NCBI RefSeq assembly: GCF_030682515.1
Contig: NZ_JAUXOD010000064.1
Span: forward strand, 17,740-81,739
From: Hoeflea sp.
GTDB lineage: Bacteria; Pseudomonadota; Alphaproteobacteria; Rhizobiales; Rhizobiaceae
Direction: 5' to 3'
Length of the DNA: 64,000 nt
The translations under genes and the position numbers were made by a program. Below are positions 27,551 through 38,633 of the stretch, one piece after another. How positions within the stretch are numbered: the first letter of the stretch is position 1; every line of letters begins with the position of its first letter. A model generated the notes under the pieces. The model was not told where the DNA came from, did not search any database, and worked only from the letters and a program-made list of their open reading frames with translations.

Positions 27551-29335
27551 ATGCCCAGAATGACCACCGAGGAAGCTTTCGTCAAAGTTCTGCAGATGCA
27601 CGGAATCGAGCATGCCTTCGGCATCATCGGATCCGCCATGATGCCGGTGTCCGATCTCTTCCCCAAGGCCGGGATCACCTTCTGGGACTGCGCTCATGAG
27701 ACCAATGCCGGGCTGATGTGCGATGGCTACATCCGCACCACCGGCAAGATGGCGATGGCGATCGCCCAGAACGGCCCGGGCGTCACCGGCTTCGTCACCC
27801 CGGTCAAGACCGCCTACTGGAACCACACGCCGATGCTGCTGATCACCCCGCAGGCGGCCAACAAGACCATCGGCCAGGGCGGGTTCCAGGAAATGGAGCA
27901 GATGCGGCTGTTTGCCGATTGCGTCTGCTACCAGGAGGAAGTGCGCGATCCCTCCCGCATTCCCGAAGTCCTGAACCGCGTCATCATGAAGGCCTGGCGC
28001 GGCTCGGCGCCGGCGCAGATGAACATTCCCCGCGACATGTGGACCCAGGTGATCGATGTCGAGCTGCCGCAGGTGGTCCGCTTCGAGCGCCCCGCCGGCG
28101 GCGAACAGGCGATCGCGAAAGCCGCCGAGCTGCTGTCGAAGGCGCGGTTCCCGGTCATCCTCTCGGGCGCCGGCGTGGTGCTCTCGGGCGCGATTCCCGA
28201 TCTGGTCAGGCTCGCCGAGCGCCTCGACGCGCCGGTCTGCTCCAACTACCAGCACAATGACAGTTTCCCCGGCTCGCACCCGCTTGCCGTCGGGCCGCTC
28301 GGCTACAACGGCTCGAAGGCCGCCATGGAGCTGATCGCCAAGGCCGATGTCGTGCTCGCGCTCGGCACAAGGCTCAACCCGTTCTCGACGTTGCCGGGCT
28401 ACGGCATCGACTACTGGCCCAAGACCGCCGACGTCATCCAGGTCGACATCAATGCCGACCGCATCGGCCTCACCAAGAAGGTCACCGTCGGCATCGAAGG
28501 CGATGCCGCCAAGGTCGCCCGCGCCATCCTGGCCCAGCTGTCCGGCACCGCCGGCGATGCGGACCGCGAGGACCGCCGCAACCTTGTGTCGCTGACCAAG
28601 TCGCGCTGGGCGCAGGAACTCTCCTCGCTCGACCACGAGGACGATGATCCTGGCACGGTCTGGAACGAGGAATCGCGCAAGCGCGACGCGGAACTGATGT
28701 CGCCGCGCCAGGCCTGGCGCGCCATCCAGGCAGGACTGCCGAAGAACGCCATCATCTCCTCCGACATCGGCAACAACTGCGCCATCGGCAACGCCTATCC
28801 GACCTTCGAAGAGGGCCGCAAATATCTGGCGCCCGGCCTGTTCGGTCCGTGCGGCTACGGATTCCCGTCGATCCTCGGCGCCAAGATCGGCCAGCCGGAC
28901 ATTCCGGTGGTGGGTTTTGCCGGCGACGGCGCCTTCGGCATCTCCATGAACGAAATGACCGCCTGCGGCCGCGAGAACTGGCCGGCGATCACCATGGTGA
29001 TCTTCCGCAACTACCAGTGGGGCGCCGAAAAGCGCAACACGACGCTCTGGTACGACGACAATTTCGTCGGCACCGAACTCGACCGCGACACGTCCTATGC
29101 GAAGATCGCCGAGGCCTGCGGCGCCAGGGGAGTCGTCGTCAGGGACCAGCAGGGCCTGACCGAGGAACTCGCCAAGGCCGTCGAGCGGCAGATGCAGAAG
29201 GGCGAGACCACCTTCATCGAGGTCCTGCTCAACCAGGAACTGGGCGAACCCTTCCGCCGCGACGCCATGAAGAAGCCGGTCGTCGTCGCCGGCATCAGCC
29301 GCGACGACATGCGCCCGCAGCAGGGCGCTCTCTGA
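27551..29335 (+). CDS. xsc: Sulfoacetaldehyde acetyltransferase
   Basis: TPP-dependent enzyme (594 aa). It converts sulfoacetaldehyde and phosphate to acetyl phosphate and sulfite, the last step of taurine dissimilation. The N-terminal PYR domain has the TPP-activating Glu in WDCAHETNAGLMCDGY. The C-terminal domain has the GDG...N cofactor motif in GDGAFGISMNEMTACGRENW, and NYQWGAEKRNTTLW is an Xsc-specific block. The ATG at 27551 is preceded by AAGGAGG. No pta is linked, unlike many xsc loci, so acetyl phosphate must be processed by a gene elsewhere. It converges with tauR. Confidence 0.96.
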   Translation: MPRMTTEEAFVKVLQMHGIEHAFGIIGSAMMPVSDLFPKAGITFWDCAHETNAGLMCDGYIRTTGKMAMAIAQNGPGVTGFVTPVKTAYWNHTPMLLITPQAANKTIGQGGFQEMEQMRLFADCVCYQEEVRDPSRIPEVLNRVIMKAWRGSAPAQMNIPRDMWTQVIDVELPQVVRFERPAGGEQAIAKAAELLSKARFPVILSGAGVVLSGAIPDLVRLAERLDAPVCSNYQHNDSFPGSHPLAVGPLGYNGSKAAMELIAKADVVLALGTRLNPFSTLPGYGIDYWPKTADVIQVDINADRIGLTKKVTVGIEGDAAKVARAILAQLSGTAGDADREDRRNLVSLTKSRWAQELSSLDHEDDDPGTVWNEESRKRDAELMSPRQAWRAIQAGLPKNAIISSDIGNNCAIGNAYPTFEEGRKYLAPGLFGPCGYGFPSILGAKIGQPDIPVVGFAGDGAFGISMNEMTACGRENWPAITMVIFRNYQWGAEKRNTTLWYDDNFVGTELDRDTSYAKIAEACGARGVVVRDQQGLTEELAKAVERQMQKGETTFIEVLLNQELGEPFRRDAMKKPVVVAGISRDDMRPQQGAL

Positions 29336-29356
29336 ACGCACCTGCGCCACTCCGGG

Positions 29357-29382
29357 AAGGGCCGCGCTTCGACGCGGCCCTT
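29357..29382. terminator. Hairpin between convergent xsc and tauR
   Basis: AAGGGCCGCG pairs perfectly with CGCGGCCCTT around a 6-nt loop (CTTCGA). The U-tract is weak on both strands, but the location 20 nt after the xsc stop and beside the tauR stop fits a shared terminator. Confidence 0.65.
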
Positions 29383-29383
29383 G

Positions 29384-30856
29384 TCACGCCGGGACGAACT
29401 GCTCGATTGTGTCGGCAATGATGTCGATCCCGCCGGGGATCTTGGCGCTGTCGATCGAGGAATAGGCGATCCGGAAATAGCGTCTGCCATCCTCCGGATT
29501 CTCGAAGAAGAAGTGCCCGGGCTCGATCAGCACGCCGCGCTGCCTCAGCGCCTGGGAGAGATCGCCGGCGTCGATCCCCTCCGGCGTCTGCATCCAGAAG
29601 CTCGAGCCGCCCGACACGTCCGCGCCGGCGATGTGCAGGCCGCGGCGGTCGATCGCCTCCTGCATCACCTCGCGTCGGCGCCGGTAGGTCTGGCCCATGC
29701 GCGCCACCAGCGCGTCGAAATGGCCGAGCGACAGGAAATTCGCGACCGTGCGTTGCAGGTGGCCCGGAGGGTGCCTGACGATCACCATGCGCAGCGCCCG
29801 CGCCTCGCGGATGAAGGTCTCAGACCCCACCATGTAGCCGAGCCTGAGGCCAGGAAACAGTGATTTGGAAAACGAGCCGACATAGATCACCCGTCCTTCC
29901 TCATCGAGCGACTTGAGCGCCGGCGCCGGTGGGTTGAGGAACGACATCTCGAATTCGTAGTCGTCCTCGACGATCAGGAAATCGTCTCGCGACGCCATCT
30001 TGAGAAGCTCCTGCCGCCGCTCGAGCGGCATGGTCACGCTGGTCGGGCAATGATGGCTGGGCGTGGTGAACACCACGTCGGTCTCCGCCGGCAACGCGTC
30101 GAGTCGCATGCCGGCGTGATCGACCGGGACATTGACCACGTTGCAGCGCGCCAGGTTCAGCGCCACTCTCAAGCCCGGATAGCCGGGGTTCTCCATCACC
30201 GCCGTCCGCCGCTGGTTGAGCAGCACCTGGGCTGCGAGCCACAGCGCGTTCTGTCCGCCCATGGTGATCAGGATCTGTTCGGGCTTGGCCTGGATGCCGC
30301 GCCGCGGCAGCGAGTTGAGCGCGATATATTTGACCAGCTCCGGGTCGTCGCGCTCGTAGCTGTCGGCAGTCACCGTCGCGAATTCGCGCTTGCCCAGTGC
30401 CTGCAGCGCGCATTGCCGCCAGTTGGAGTGATCGAAGATCCGCTCGTCGGCCTGGCCATAGATGAACGGATAGGGATAGCTGCGCCAGTCCACCGGTTTT
30501 TCGACCAGCACCTGGCCGGTGTAGCGCTGGCCGATGGCCCGGTTCCAGTCGACCTTGTCTCCCATCACGCCCTTCGGCGCATCGAACCGGCTGCGCTGCG
30601 GCGCGGTGGGCGAGACGTAATAGCCCGAGCGTCCCCTGGCGACGAGATAGTCGTCCGAGACCAGCTCGCTGTAGGCGAGCGTTACGGTGATCCGGCTGAT
30701 GGCGAGATGCGCCGCAAGCTTGCGGCTCGAGGGCAGCTTGGCGCCCGGAATGAAGCGCCCGGACAGCACGCCTTCGCTGATCATGCGCTGAATTTTCTGC
30801 TGCAGTGTTCCCTCGAACTTCGGGTCGAGGAAAAATGTGTCTATCGGAATCGACAT
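29384..30856 (-). CDS. tauR: TauR, MocR-type regulator of taurine catabolism
   Basis: A 490-aa GntR/aminotransferase fusion of the MocR/GabR class. The N-terminal winged helix (about 10-75) includes KLPSSRKLAAHLAISRITV. The C-terminal type I aminotransferase-like domain has PLP lysine in GSFSKSLFPGLRLGY and the Asp in LIVEDDYEFEMSF. In Rhodobacter, TauR activates tpa and the taurine genes; taurine with PLP is the presumed effector. It lies between tpa and xsc, and downstream of tpa on the same strand. Paired direct repeats in its own upstream region suggest autoregulation. Confidence 0.92.
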   Translation of the reverse strand: MSIPIDTFFLDPKFEGTLQQKIQRMISEGVLSGRFIPGAKLPSSRKLAAHLAISRITVTLAYSELVSDDYLVARGRSGYYVSPTAPQRSRFDAPKGVMGDKVDWNRAIGQRYTGQVLVEKPVDWRSYPYPFIYGQADERIFDHSNWRQCALQALGKREFATVTADSYERDDPELVKYIALNSLPRRGIQAKPEQILITMGGQNALWLAAQVLLNQRRTAVMENPGYPGLRVALNLARCNVVNVPVDHAGMRLDALPAETDVVFTTPSHHCPTSVTMPLERRQELLKMASRDDFLIVEDDYEFEMSFLNPPAPALKSLDEEGRVIYVGSFSKSLFPGLRLGYMVGSETFIREARALRMVIVRHPPGHLQRTVANFLSLGHFDALVARMGQTYRRRREVMQEAIDRRGLHIAGADVSGGSSFWMQTPEGIDAGDLSQALRQRGVLIEPGHFFFENPEDGRRYFRIAYSSIDSAKIPGGIDIIADTIEQFVPA

Positions 30857-30872
30857 ACGATCGCCCAGCCGG

Positions 30873-30904
30873 TTTTCACCAGTCTATCGATAGACTTACG
30901 CCGG
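30873..30904 (-). promoter_or_regulatory. tauR upstream region: perfect palindrome and weak TauR repeats
   Basis: AGTCTATCGATAGACT (30881-30896) is a 16-bp perfect palindrome 25 nt before the tauR start. It is flanked by CCGGCGTAAG (30904-30895, minus strand) and CTGGTGAAAA (30882-30873), which are 22 bp apart like the xsc pair but poorer matches. Confidence 0.4.
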
Positions 30905-30971
30905 CGAAAGAGGCAGGCGGGCGATTGCCCTGCCCCTTCGATGCTGGACGGCTTCCACCCGCCTGGCCAGG

Positions 30972-32354
30972 TTATCCGAACACCTTCGTCAGCGCCTTGT
31001 CGACGCTCTCGGTGATCTGGTCGATGTCGCTGGCGGTGGCGATCAGCGCTGGCGAGAAACACAGCGTGTTGTTGAAGCCGGGCAGCGACCGGTTGGTGGC
31101 ACCGATGATGACGCCCTGCGCCATGCAGTCGGCCACCACGGCCTGCACCCTTTTCTCCTCGGCGGGCTCGCGCGATGTCCGGTCGCTCACCAGTTCCGCG
31201 CCGATGAACAGCCCCTTGCCGCGCACGTCGCCGATGACGGCGTGCCTGTCCTGCAGCGCCCGAAGATTGTCCATCATCCGGGCGCCCATCACTTGCGTGT
31301 TCTCGATCAGGTTCTCGTCCTCGACGATGCGCATGTTCTCGAGCGCGGCGGCGGGACCGGCAGCGCAGCCGCCGAAGGTCGAGATGTCGCGGAAATAGGA
31401 CATCGGATCCGACGCGTCGTCCTTGAACTGCTCGAACACGGCTTCCGTCGTCACGGTGCAGGAAATCGCCGCGTAACCGGAGGCAACGCCCTTGGCCATG
31501 GTGACGAAATCCGGCTTGACGCCGTAATGCTGGTAGCCGAACCAGGCCCCGGTGCGGCCGACGCCGCAGACGACCTCGTCGATGTGCAAAAGGATCTTGT
31601 ATTTGGCGCAGATCTCCTGGACCCGCTCCCAGTAGCCCTCGGGCGGGGTGATCACGCCGCCGCCGGCGGTGATCGGCTCCAGGCACAGCCCGCCCACCGT
31701 ATCGGGACCCTCGCGCAGGATCACCTCCTCGATGGCATTGGCCGCGGCCAGGCCGTAGCTTTCGGCATCGGGGAACTGGTTGCGGTACTCAAGGCAGTGC
31801 GGCACCATCACGAAACCCGGCGCGAGCGGTCCATACTGCTCGACCCGCTGCGGCTGGCCGCCGGCCGAAAGCGCCGCCAGCGTCGTGCCGTGGTAGTCCC
31901 GGTCCCGGTAGAGGATCTTGTACTTCCGGCCGCCATGGTGCCGGTGCGAGATCTGGCGGATCATCTTGAACGCCTTCTCGTTGGCTTCCGAGCCGGAATT
32001 CGAATAATAGACCCGGCTCATACCAGGCATCTTCTCGATCAGCTTCTTGGCGAACAGGGCGCCGGGAATCGAGCCGGCGCTGTTGGCGAAATAGTTCATC
32101 TTGACCAGCTGGTCGCGCACCGCATTGGCGATGCTTTCGCGGCCGTAGCCGACATTGACCGTCCACACCCCGCCCGACACCCCGTCCAGATGCTCCTTGC
32201 CGGTCGCGTCCCAGACCCGCATGCCGCGACCCTCGACCATGATCCGCGGATCGATGGTCTCGAACGGCTTGTGCTGGATCAGGTGATGCCAGACATGGGC
32301 CCGGTCGGCCTCGATGACCGCCTGGATGTCGTTGGGCTGGATGGGCAGGTTCAT
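30972..32354 (-). CDS. tpa: Taurine-pyruvate aminotransferase
   Basis: Class III PLP aminotransferase (460 aa). It transfers the amino group of taurine to pyruvate, giving sulfoacetaldehyde and alanine. The PLP lysine is in DFVTMAKGVASGYAA, the Asp in ILLHIDEVVCGVGRTG, and YYSNSGSEANEKAFKM holds the phosphate-binding loop. The ATG at 32354 has GGGAGGGA just upstream on the minus strand and gives MNLPIQPNDIQAVIEADRAH. The open frame further upstream runs through promoter DNA and is rejected. It diverges from tauABC; TauR repeats and a CTTGAC -35 sequence are in the shared region. Confidence 0.95.
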   Translation of the reverse strand: MNLPIQPNDIQAVIEADRAHVWHHLIQHKPFETIDPRIMVEGRGMRVWDATGKEHLDGVSGGVWTVNVGYGRESIANAVRDQLVKMNYFANSAGSIPGALFAKKLIEKMPGMSRVYYSNSGSEANEKAFKMIRQISHRHHGGRKYKILYRDRDYHGTTLAALSAGGQPQRVEQYGPLAPGFVMVPHCLEYRNQFPDAESYGLAAANAIEEVILREGPDTVGGLCLEPITAGGGVITPPEGYWERVQEICAKYKILLHIDEVVCGVGRTGAWFGYQHYGVKPDFVTMAKGVASGYAAISCTVTTEAVFEQFKDDASDPMSYFRDISTFGGCAAGPAAALENMRIVEDENLIENTQVMGARMMDNLRALQDRHAVIGDVRGKGLFIGAELVSDRTSREPAEEKRVQAVVADCMAQGVIIGATNRSLPGFNNTLCFSPALIATASDIDQITESVDKALTKVFG

Positions 32355-32398
32355 GGTGGTCCCTCCCGGGGATGGTGGTGACGGCCGGAGCCTTGGCG

Positions 32399-32463
32399 AG
32401 AAAACCATCGCCGATGTCCCGGTCAAGAGAATAGGGCCAGTGGGTGTCGAGCCATATGGCCAG
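32399..32463 (-). promoter_or_regulatory. tpa promoter with paired TauR-type repeats
   Basis: On the minus strand, CTGGCCATAT (32463-32454) and CTGGCCCTAT (32440-32431) are 23 bp apart. Three nt later comes CTTGAC (32427-32422), the rhizobial -35 consensus, then 17 nt and TTTTCT as -10. This arrangement resembles an activator site abutting the polymerase. Confidence 0.65.
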
Positions 32464-32504
32464 AAAAATCCAAATAAAACCAACGGCCTGAGCCGGAATG
32501 GATA

Positions 32505-32548
32505 AACTGGTACAATGCGGTTTGTCAATTTGGCGCTATGGGTTTGAC
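32505..32548 (+). promoter_or_regulatory. tauABC promoter with paired TauR-type repeats
   Basis: CTGGTACAAT (32507-32516) and TTGGCGCTAT (32530-32539) are 23 bp apart. Three nt later comes TTTGAC (32543-32548) as -35. Spacing between the repeats and to the -35 is the same as at the divergent tpa promoter. Confidence 0.6.
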
Positions 32549-32696
32549 TCCCGAATTGATCGACTTCACTTTATTGGCGCAATATCAACGATATAAAAAG
32601 CCATGAACGGGAACAGGGCCGGGGACTTCGCGTCTGTCCGGCGTCACACTGCAATCGGAAGGCCGGCGCACCGCTGGCCCGGACAGGGAGCATGAC

Positions 32697-33689
32697 ATGA
32701 AAACCGCATCACGAATTTCCGCATTGTTGGCTGGCATTGCAATTCTAGCCTCCGCATCGGCCGCCAAGGCCGAAGAAATCACGGTCGCCTACTTCCTGGA
32801 ATGGCCGATGCCGTTTCAGTATGCCAAGGCCACCGGCCTCTATGACGAGGCGCTCGGCATGAAAGTGAACTGGAAATCCTTCGACGCCGGCACGGCCATG
32901 TCCGCCGCCATGGCCTCGGGCGACGTCCAGATCTCCGTGAGCCAGGGCGTGCCGCCCTTCGTGGTGGCCACCTCCGCCGGCCAGGACCTGCAGGTCGCCG
33001 ACATCGCCGTGGTCTACAACGACAACGACAACTGCGTGGTCAAGACCGATCTCGAGATCACCAAGGACAATGCCAAGGAGCTTGAGGGCAAGAAGGTCGC
33101 GGTCCCCGTCGGCACCGCCGCCCATTACGGCTTCCTCAAGCAGATGGCGCATTTCGGCGTCGATGTCTCGGCCATGGAAGTCGTCGACATGGCTCCGCCG
33201 GATGGTGCTGCCGCCTTTGCCCAGGGCAGCCTCGACATGTTCTGTGGCTGGGGTGGTGCGCTGCGCCGCGCGCAGGAACACGGCAATGTGCTGCTGACCG
33301 GCGCCGAGAAGGACGCCATCGGCATTTCCGTCTATGACGTCACCTCGGTGTCGGCCACGTTTGCCGCCGAGAATGCCGAGGTCCTGGCGAAATTCCTCAA
33401 GGTCACCGCCGACATGAACGCCAAGTGGCTGACCGATTCGGCGGAAATGCTGCCGGTCATCGCCAAGGACGCGGGCATGAGCGAGGAAGACACCGCCGAT
33501 ACGCTCAAGGGCTTCCAGTTCCCGACAATCGAAGAGCAATTGTCGGAAAAATGGCTGGGCGGCGCAACGCCGGCGTTCCTCAAGGGCGTAGGCGACTTCT
33601 TCAAGGAACAGGGCAACATCCCTGAATCGCGCGAAACCTATGCCGGCGCCGTCAACACCGGTCCGCTCGAAGCCGCCTCGAAAATGTAG
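32697..33689 (+). CDS. tauA: Taurine ABC transporter substrate-binding protein
   Basis: Periplasmic binding protein (330 aa) for taurine uptake. Residues 1-25 are a Sec signal peptide (KTASRISALLAGIAILASAS core, AKA-type cleavage site). The mature part is of the SsuA/TauA type with EITVAYFLEWPMPFQYAKA near its start. The ATG at 32697 has GGGAG at 32686-32690. It is the first gene of tauABC; a strong hairpin separates it from tauB, which fits the usual excess of binding protein over permease. Confidence 0.93.
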   Translation: MKTASRISALLAGIAILASASAAKAEEITVAYFLEWPMPFQYAKATGLYDEALGMKVNWKSFDAGTAMSAAMASGDVQISVSQGVPPFVVATSAGQDLQVADIAVVYNDNDNCVVKTDLEITKDNAKELEGKKVAVPVGTAAHYGFLKQMAHFGVDVSAMEVVDMAPPDGAAAFAQGSLDMFCGWGGALRRAQEHGNVLLTGAEKDAIGISVYDVTSVSATFAAENAEVLAKFLKVTADMNAKWLTDSAEMLPVIAKDAGMSEEDTADTLKGFQFPTIEEQLSEKWLGGATPAFLKGVGDFFKEQGNIPESRETYAGAVNTGPLEAASKM

Positions 33690-33705
33690 ACCAGGACTTG
33701 ATCCG

Positions 33706-33739
33706 CGGGCTGCCGGACGGTTCTCTGTCCGGCAGCCCG
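33706..33739 (+). terminator. Strong intercistronic hairpin between tauA and tauB
   Basis: A 13-bp perfect stem (33706-33718 with 33727-33739) has an 8-nt loop and is followed by only TTT. The lack of a full U-tract suggests an mRNA stabiliser or partial terminator that lowers tauBC relative to tauA, not a full stop. Confidence 0.75.
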
Positions 33740-33773
33740 TTTGCGGCGCAATGACCCCATGATTGGAGCAGCC

Positions 33774-34580
33774 ATGGGCAACCTGGTGATCGACAACCTA
33801 TCCATGCGTTTCGACCTGCCCAATGGCGGATCGGTCCAGGCGCTCAAGAACGTCTCGCTGGAGCTTGCCAAGGGCGAGCTTCTGGCCGTGCTTGGGCCTT
33901 CGGGCTGCGGCAAGACCACGCTTCTCAACATTGTGGCCGGGTTTCTCGCGCCGACCGACGGCAAGGTGACGCTCAACGGCAAGACCGTGACCGGCCCAGG
34001 GCCGGAGCGCGGCATGGTGTTCCAGCAGGGGGCGCTGTTCGAATGGATGAATGTGCGGCGCAACATCTCCTTCGGCCCCGACATGGCCGGACGTCCGGCC
34101 GCCGAAACCAGGCCGGTGGTCGAAAACCTGCTCCGCACCGTGGGCCTGCAGGATTTCGGCGACAAGATGATCTATGAGCTGTCGGGCGGCATGCAGCAGC
34201 GCGTGGCGCTGGCGCGGTGCTTGGCAAATGATCCCGACGTCATCCTGATGGACGAGCCGCTGGGCGCGCTCGACGCGCTGACCCGCGAGAAGATGCAGGG
34301 CCTGGTGCTCAAGCTGTGGAAGGAAACCGGGAAGACCATCATCCTCATCACCCATTCGGTCGAGGAGGCGCTGCTCTTGGGCGAGCGTCTTCTGGTGATG
34401 GCGCCGCGTCCCGGCCGGATCCACAAGGAGTACAATCTCCCCTTCGCCGAGATGGGCGTCGGCCGCGACCTGCGGCTGGTCAAGAAGGAGCGCGAGTTCG
34501 CCGAGCGCCGGGAGGAAATCCTCGGCATGATCTGGGACATGGAGGAAGAGATCATGGGCCGCCAGGAGGAAACGGCATGA
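33774..34580 (+). CDS. tauB: Taurine ABC transporter ATP-binding protein
   Basis: ABC ATPase (268 aa) energising taurine import. It has Walker A LGPSGCGKTTLLN, Q-loop MVFQQGALFEW, signature LSGGMQQRVALAR, Walker B VILMDEPLGALDALT and the switch His in LITHSVEEA. The ATG at 33774 is preferred because GGAG at 33764-33767 is well placed. An ATG at 33759 is also in frame, and the codon at 33741 lies against the hairpin. The C-terminal tail of about 50 residues (REFAERREEILGMIWDMEEE) is longer than in E. coli TauB. It overlaps tauC by 4 nt. Confidence 0.93.
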   Translation: MGNLVIDNLSMRFDLPNGGSVQALKNVSLELAKGELLAVLGPSGCGKTTLLNIVAGFLAPTDGKVTLNGKTVTGPGPERGMVFQQGALFEWMNVRRNISFGPDMAGRPAAETRPVVENLLRTVGLQDFGDKMIYELSGGMQQRVALARCLANDPDVILMDEPLGALDALTREKMQGLVLKLWKETGKTIILITHSVEEALLLGERLLVMAPRPGRIHKEYNLPFAEMGVGRDLRLVKKEREFAERREEILGMIWDMEEEIMGRQEETA

Positions 34581-35845
34581 TCGTCTTTCTGCTCTATGTG
34601 ACCATCTTCGCGGCCGCCTTCGGCCTCTACCGGGTCTGGGAGCGCAAGCGCCATCACCTTCATGATTTCGCGAGCCTCAAGACCGTCACCTTTGGCGACG
34701 AGAGCGCGGTCTCGCCCAACCGATTTGCCTCGGTCATCTCCATCATCGCCCTGTTTGCCATCTGGGGCGCCTTCACCGGGTCGGTGATCACACCCCTGCA
34801 TGTGCCGGGTCCCTTTGTCGGCGACGCGAGCTTCACCTACACTGCCCGCAACGCCGCCGGCGAGACCGACGACGCAACCGTCCACATGCGGGTCTACCGG
34901 GTCGGCGAGGACGTGCCGCTGCCGGAACTGCCGGTCGACCAGGCCGGATTCGCCATGGATGATGCGCTCAAGATCGGCGCCTGGCGGTCGGTTCTCGCCC
35001 GTCCCAGTGAAAACGACACCGGCGGCGAGGATGACGGCTACAGTGTGATCGCCATCGACGGCCAGCCGATCGCCGCGGGCGGCACCGTCCGGTTTTCGGA
35101 CGGAGAGGTCACCATGACCTCCAAGGGCAGCCTGTCGATCAAGCCCGACAAGGGCTGGCAGATGGAGCCGATCTGGCTGCCGGCGCCGGAAGCCGTGGTG
35201 TCCCGCCTGGTTGAAATCGCCAATGACGGCTACAAGAACGTCTCGCTGTGGAACCATCTCGGCTCCTCGCTCGGCCGGGTCATTGCCGGCTTCGTCATCG
35301 GCAGCATCATCGGTATCCCGCTCGGCTACGCCATGGGCCTGTCCAACTGGTTTCGCGGCTGGTTCGATCCGATCGTCGAGTTCATGCGGCCGGTGCCGCC
35401 CCTGGCGCTGATCCCGCTGATCATCATCTGGTTCGGCATCGGCGAGCAGGGCAAGGTCATCCTGCTGTTCCTCGCTGCCCTCTGGATCATGACCATCTCC
35501 GCCCGCGCCGGCGTCTCGGGGGTGCGCATCTCCAAGGTGCATGCGGCCTATTCGCTCGGCGCCTCGAAATGGCAGATCCTCAGGCATGTCATCGTGCCCA
35601 ACTCCCTGCCGGAGATCTTCACCGGCGCGCGCGTCGCCATGGGCGTCTGCTGGGGCACGGTGGTGGCCGCCGAACTGGTCGCCGCCGACCGCGGCGCGGG
35701 CATGATGATCGTCAATGCGTCGAAGTTCCAGCTCACCGACATCGTCATCCTCGGCATCATCCTGATCGGCATTATCGGCTATGGCATCGATATCCTGATG
35801 CGCGTGGCCGAGAAATGGCTCGTGCCCTGGAAGGGCCGCGGCTGA
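34577..35845 (+). CDS. tauC: Taurine ABC transporter permease with extra N-terminal domain
   Basis: Permease (422 aa) of the taurine importer. The C-terminal 230 residues are a normal BPD-type permease (helices from SLGRVIAGFVIGSIIGIPLGY on; EAA loop AAYSLGASKWQILRHVIVPNSLPEI). The first 190 residues are unusual. Two hydrophobic segments (about 1-20 and 50-75) bracket a short cytoplasmic loop. They are followed by about 110 mostly polar residues (DASFTYTARNAAGETDDATVHM onward in part) that would face the periplasm. E. coli TauC is about 275 aa. The start overlaps the tauB stop (ATGA), so the extension is in the real frame. Confidence 0.9.
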   Translation: MIVFLLYVTIFAAAFGLYRVWERKRHHLHDFASLKTVTFGDESAVSPNRFASVISIIALFAIWGAFTGSVITPLHVPGPFVGDASFTYTARNAAGETDDATVHMRVYRVGEDVPLPELPVDQAGFAMDDALKIGAWRSVLARPSENDTGGEDDGYSVIAIDGQPIAAGGTVRFSDGEVTMTSKGSLSIKPDKGWQMEPIWLPAPEAVVSRLVEIANDGYKNVSLWNHLGSSLGRVIAGFVIGSIIGIPLGYAMGLSNWFRGWFDPIVEFMRPVPPLALIPLIIIWFGIGEQGKVILLFLAALWIMTISARAGVSGVRISKVHAAYSLGASKWQILRHVIVPNSLPEIFTGARVAMGVCWGTVVAAELVAADRGAGMMIVNASKFQLTDIVILGIILIGIIGYGIDILMRVAEKWLVPWKGRG

Positions 35846-35867
35846 GCTGAACCTCGCCGCAAACGAG

Positions 35868-35900
35868 AAACCCGCCGCTTGGGGCAAGCGGCGGGTTTTT
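35868..35900 (+). terminator. Rho-independent terminator of tauABC
   Basis: A 13-bp perfect stem (35868-35880 with 35886-35898), a 5-nt loop GGGGC and a run of Ts to 35900. It lies between convergent tauC and gyrB. Confidence 0.93.
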
Positions 35901-35936
35901 ATGTCTTGAGGCGCGGTCGCCGGTACGGACTGCAGC

Positions 35937-38615
<2,679 letters not shown>

Positions 38616-38633
38616 TCATAAAGGAAAGACCGC

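Noticed and set aside
32355..32528. Longer N-terminus for tpa
   Set aside because: The extra 58 codons run through the promoter and operator repeats; the strong ribosome binding site is before 32354.
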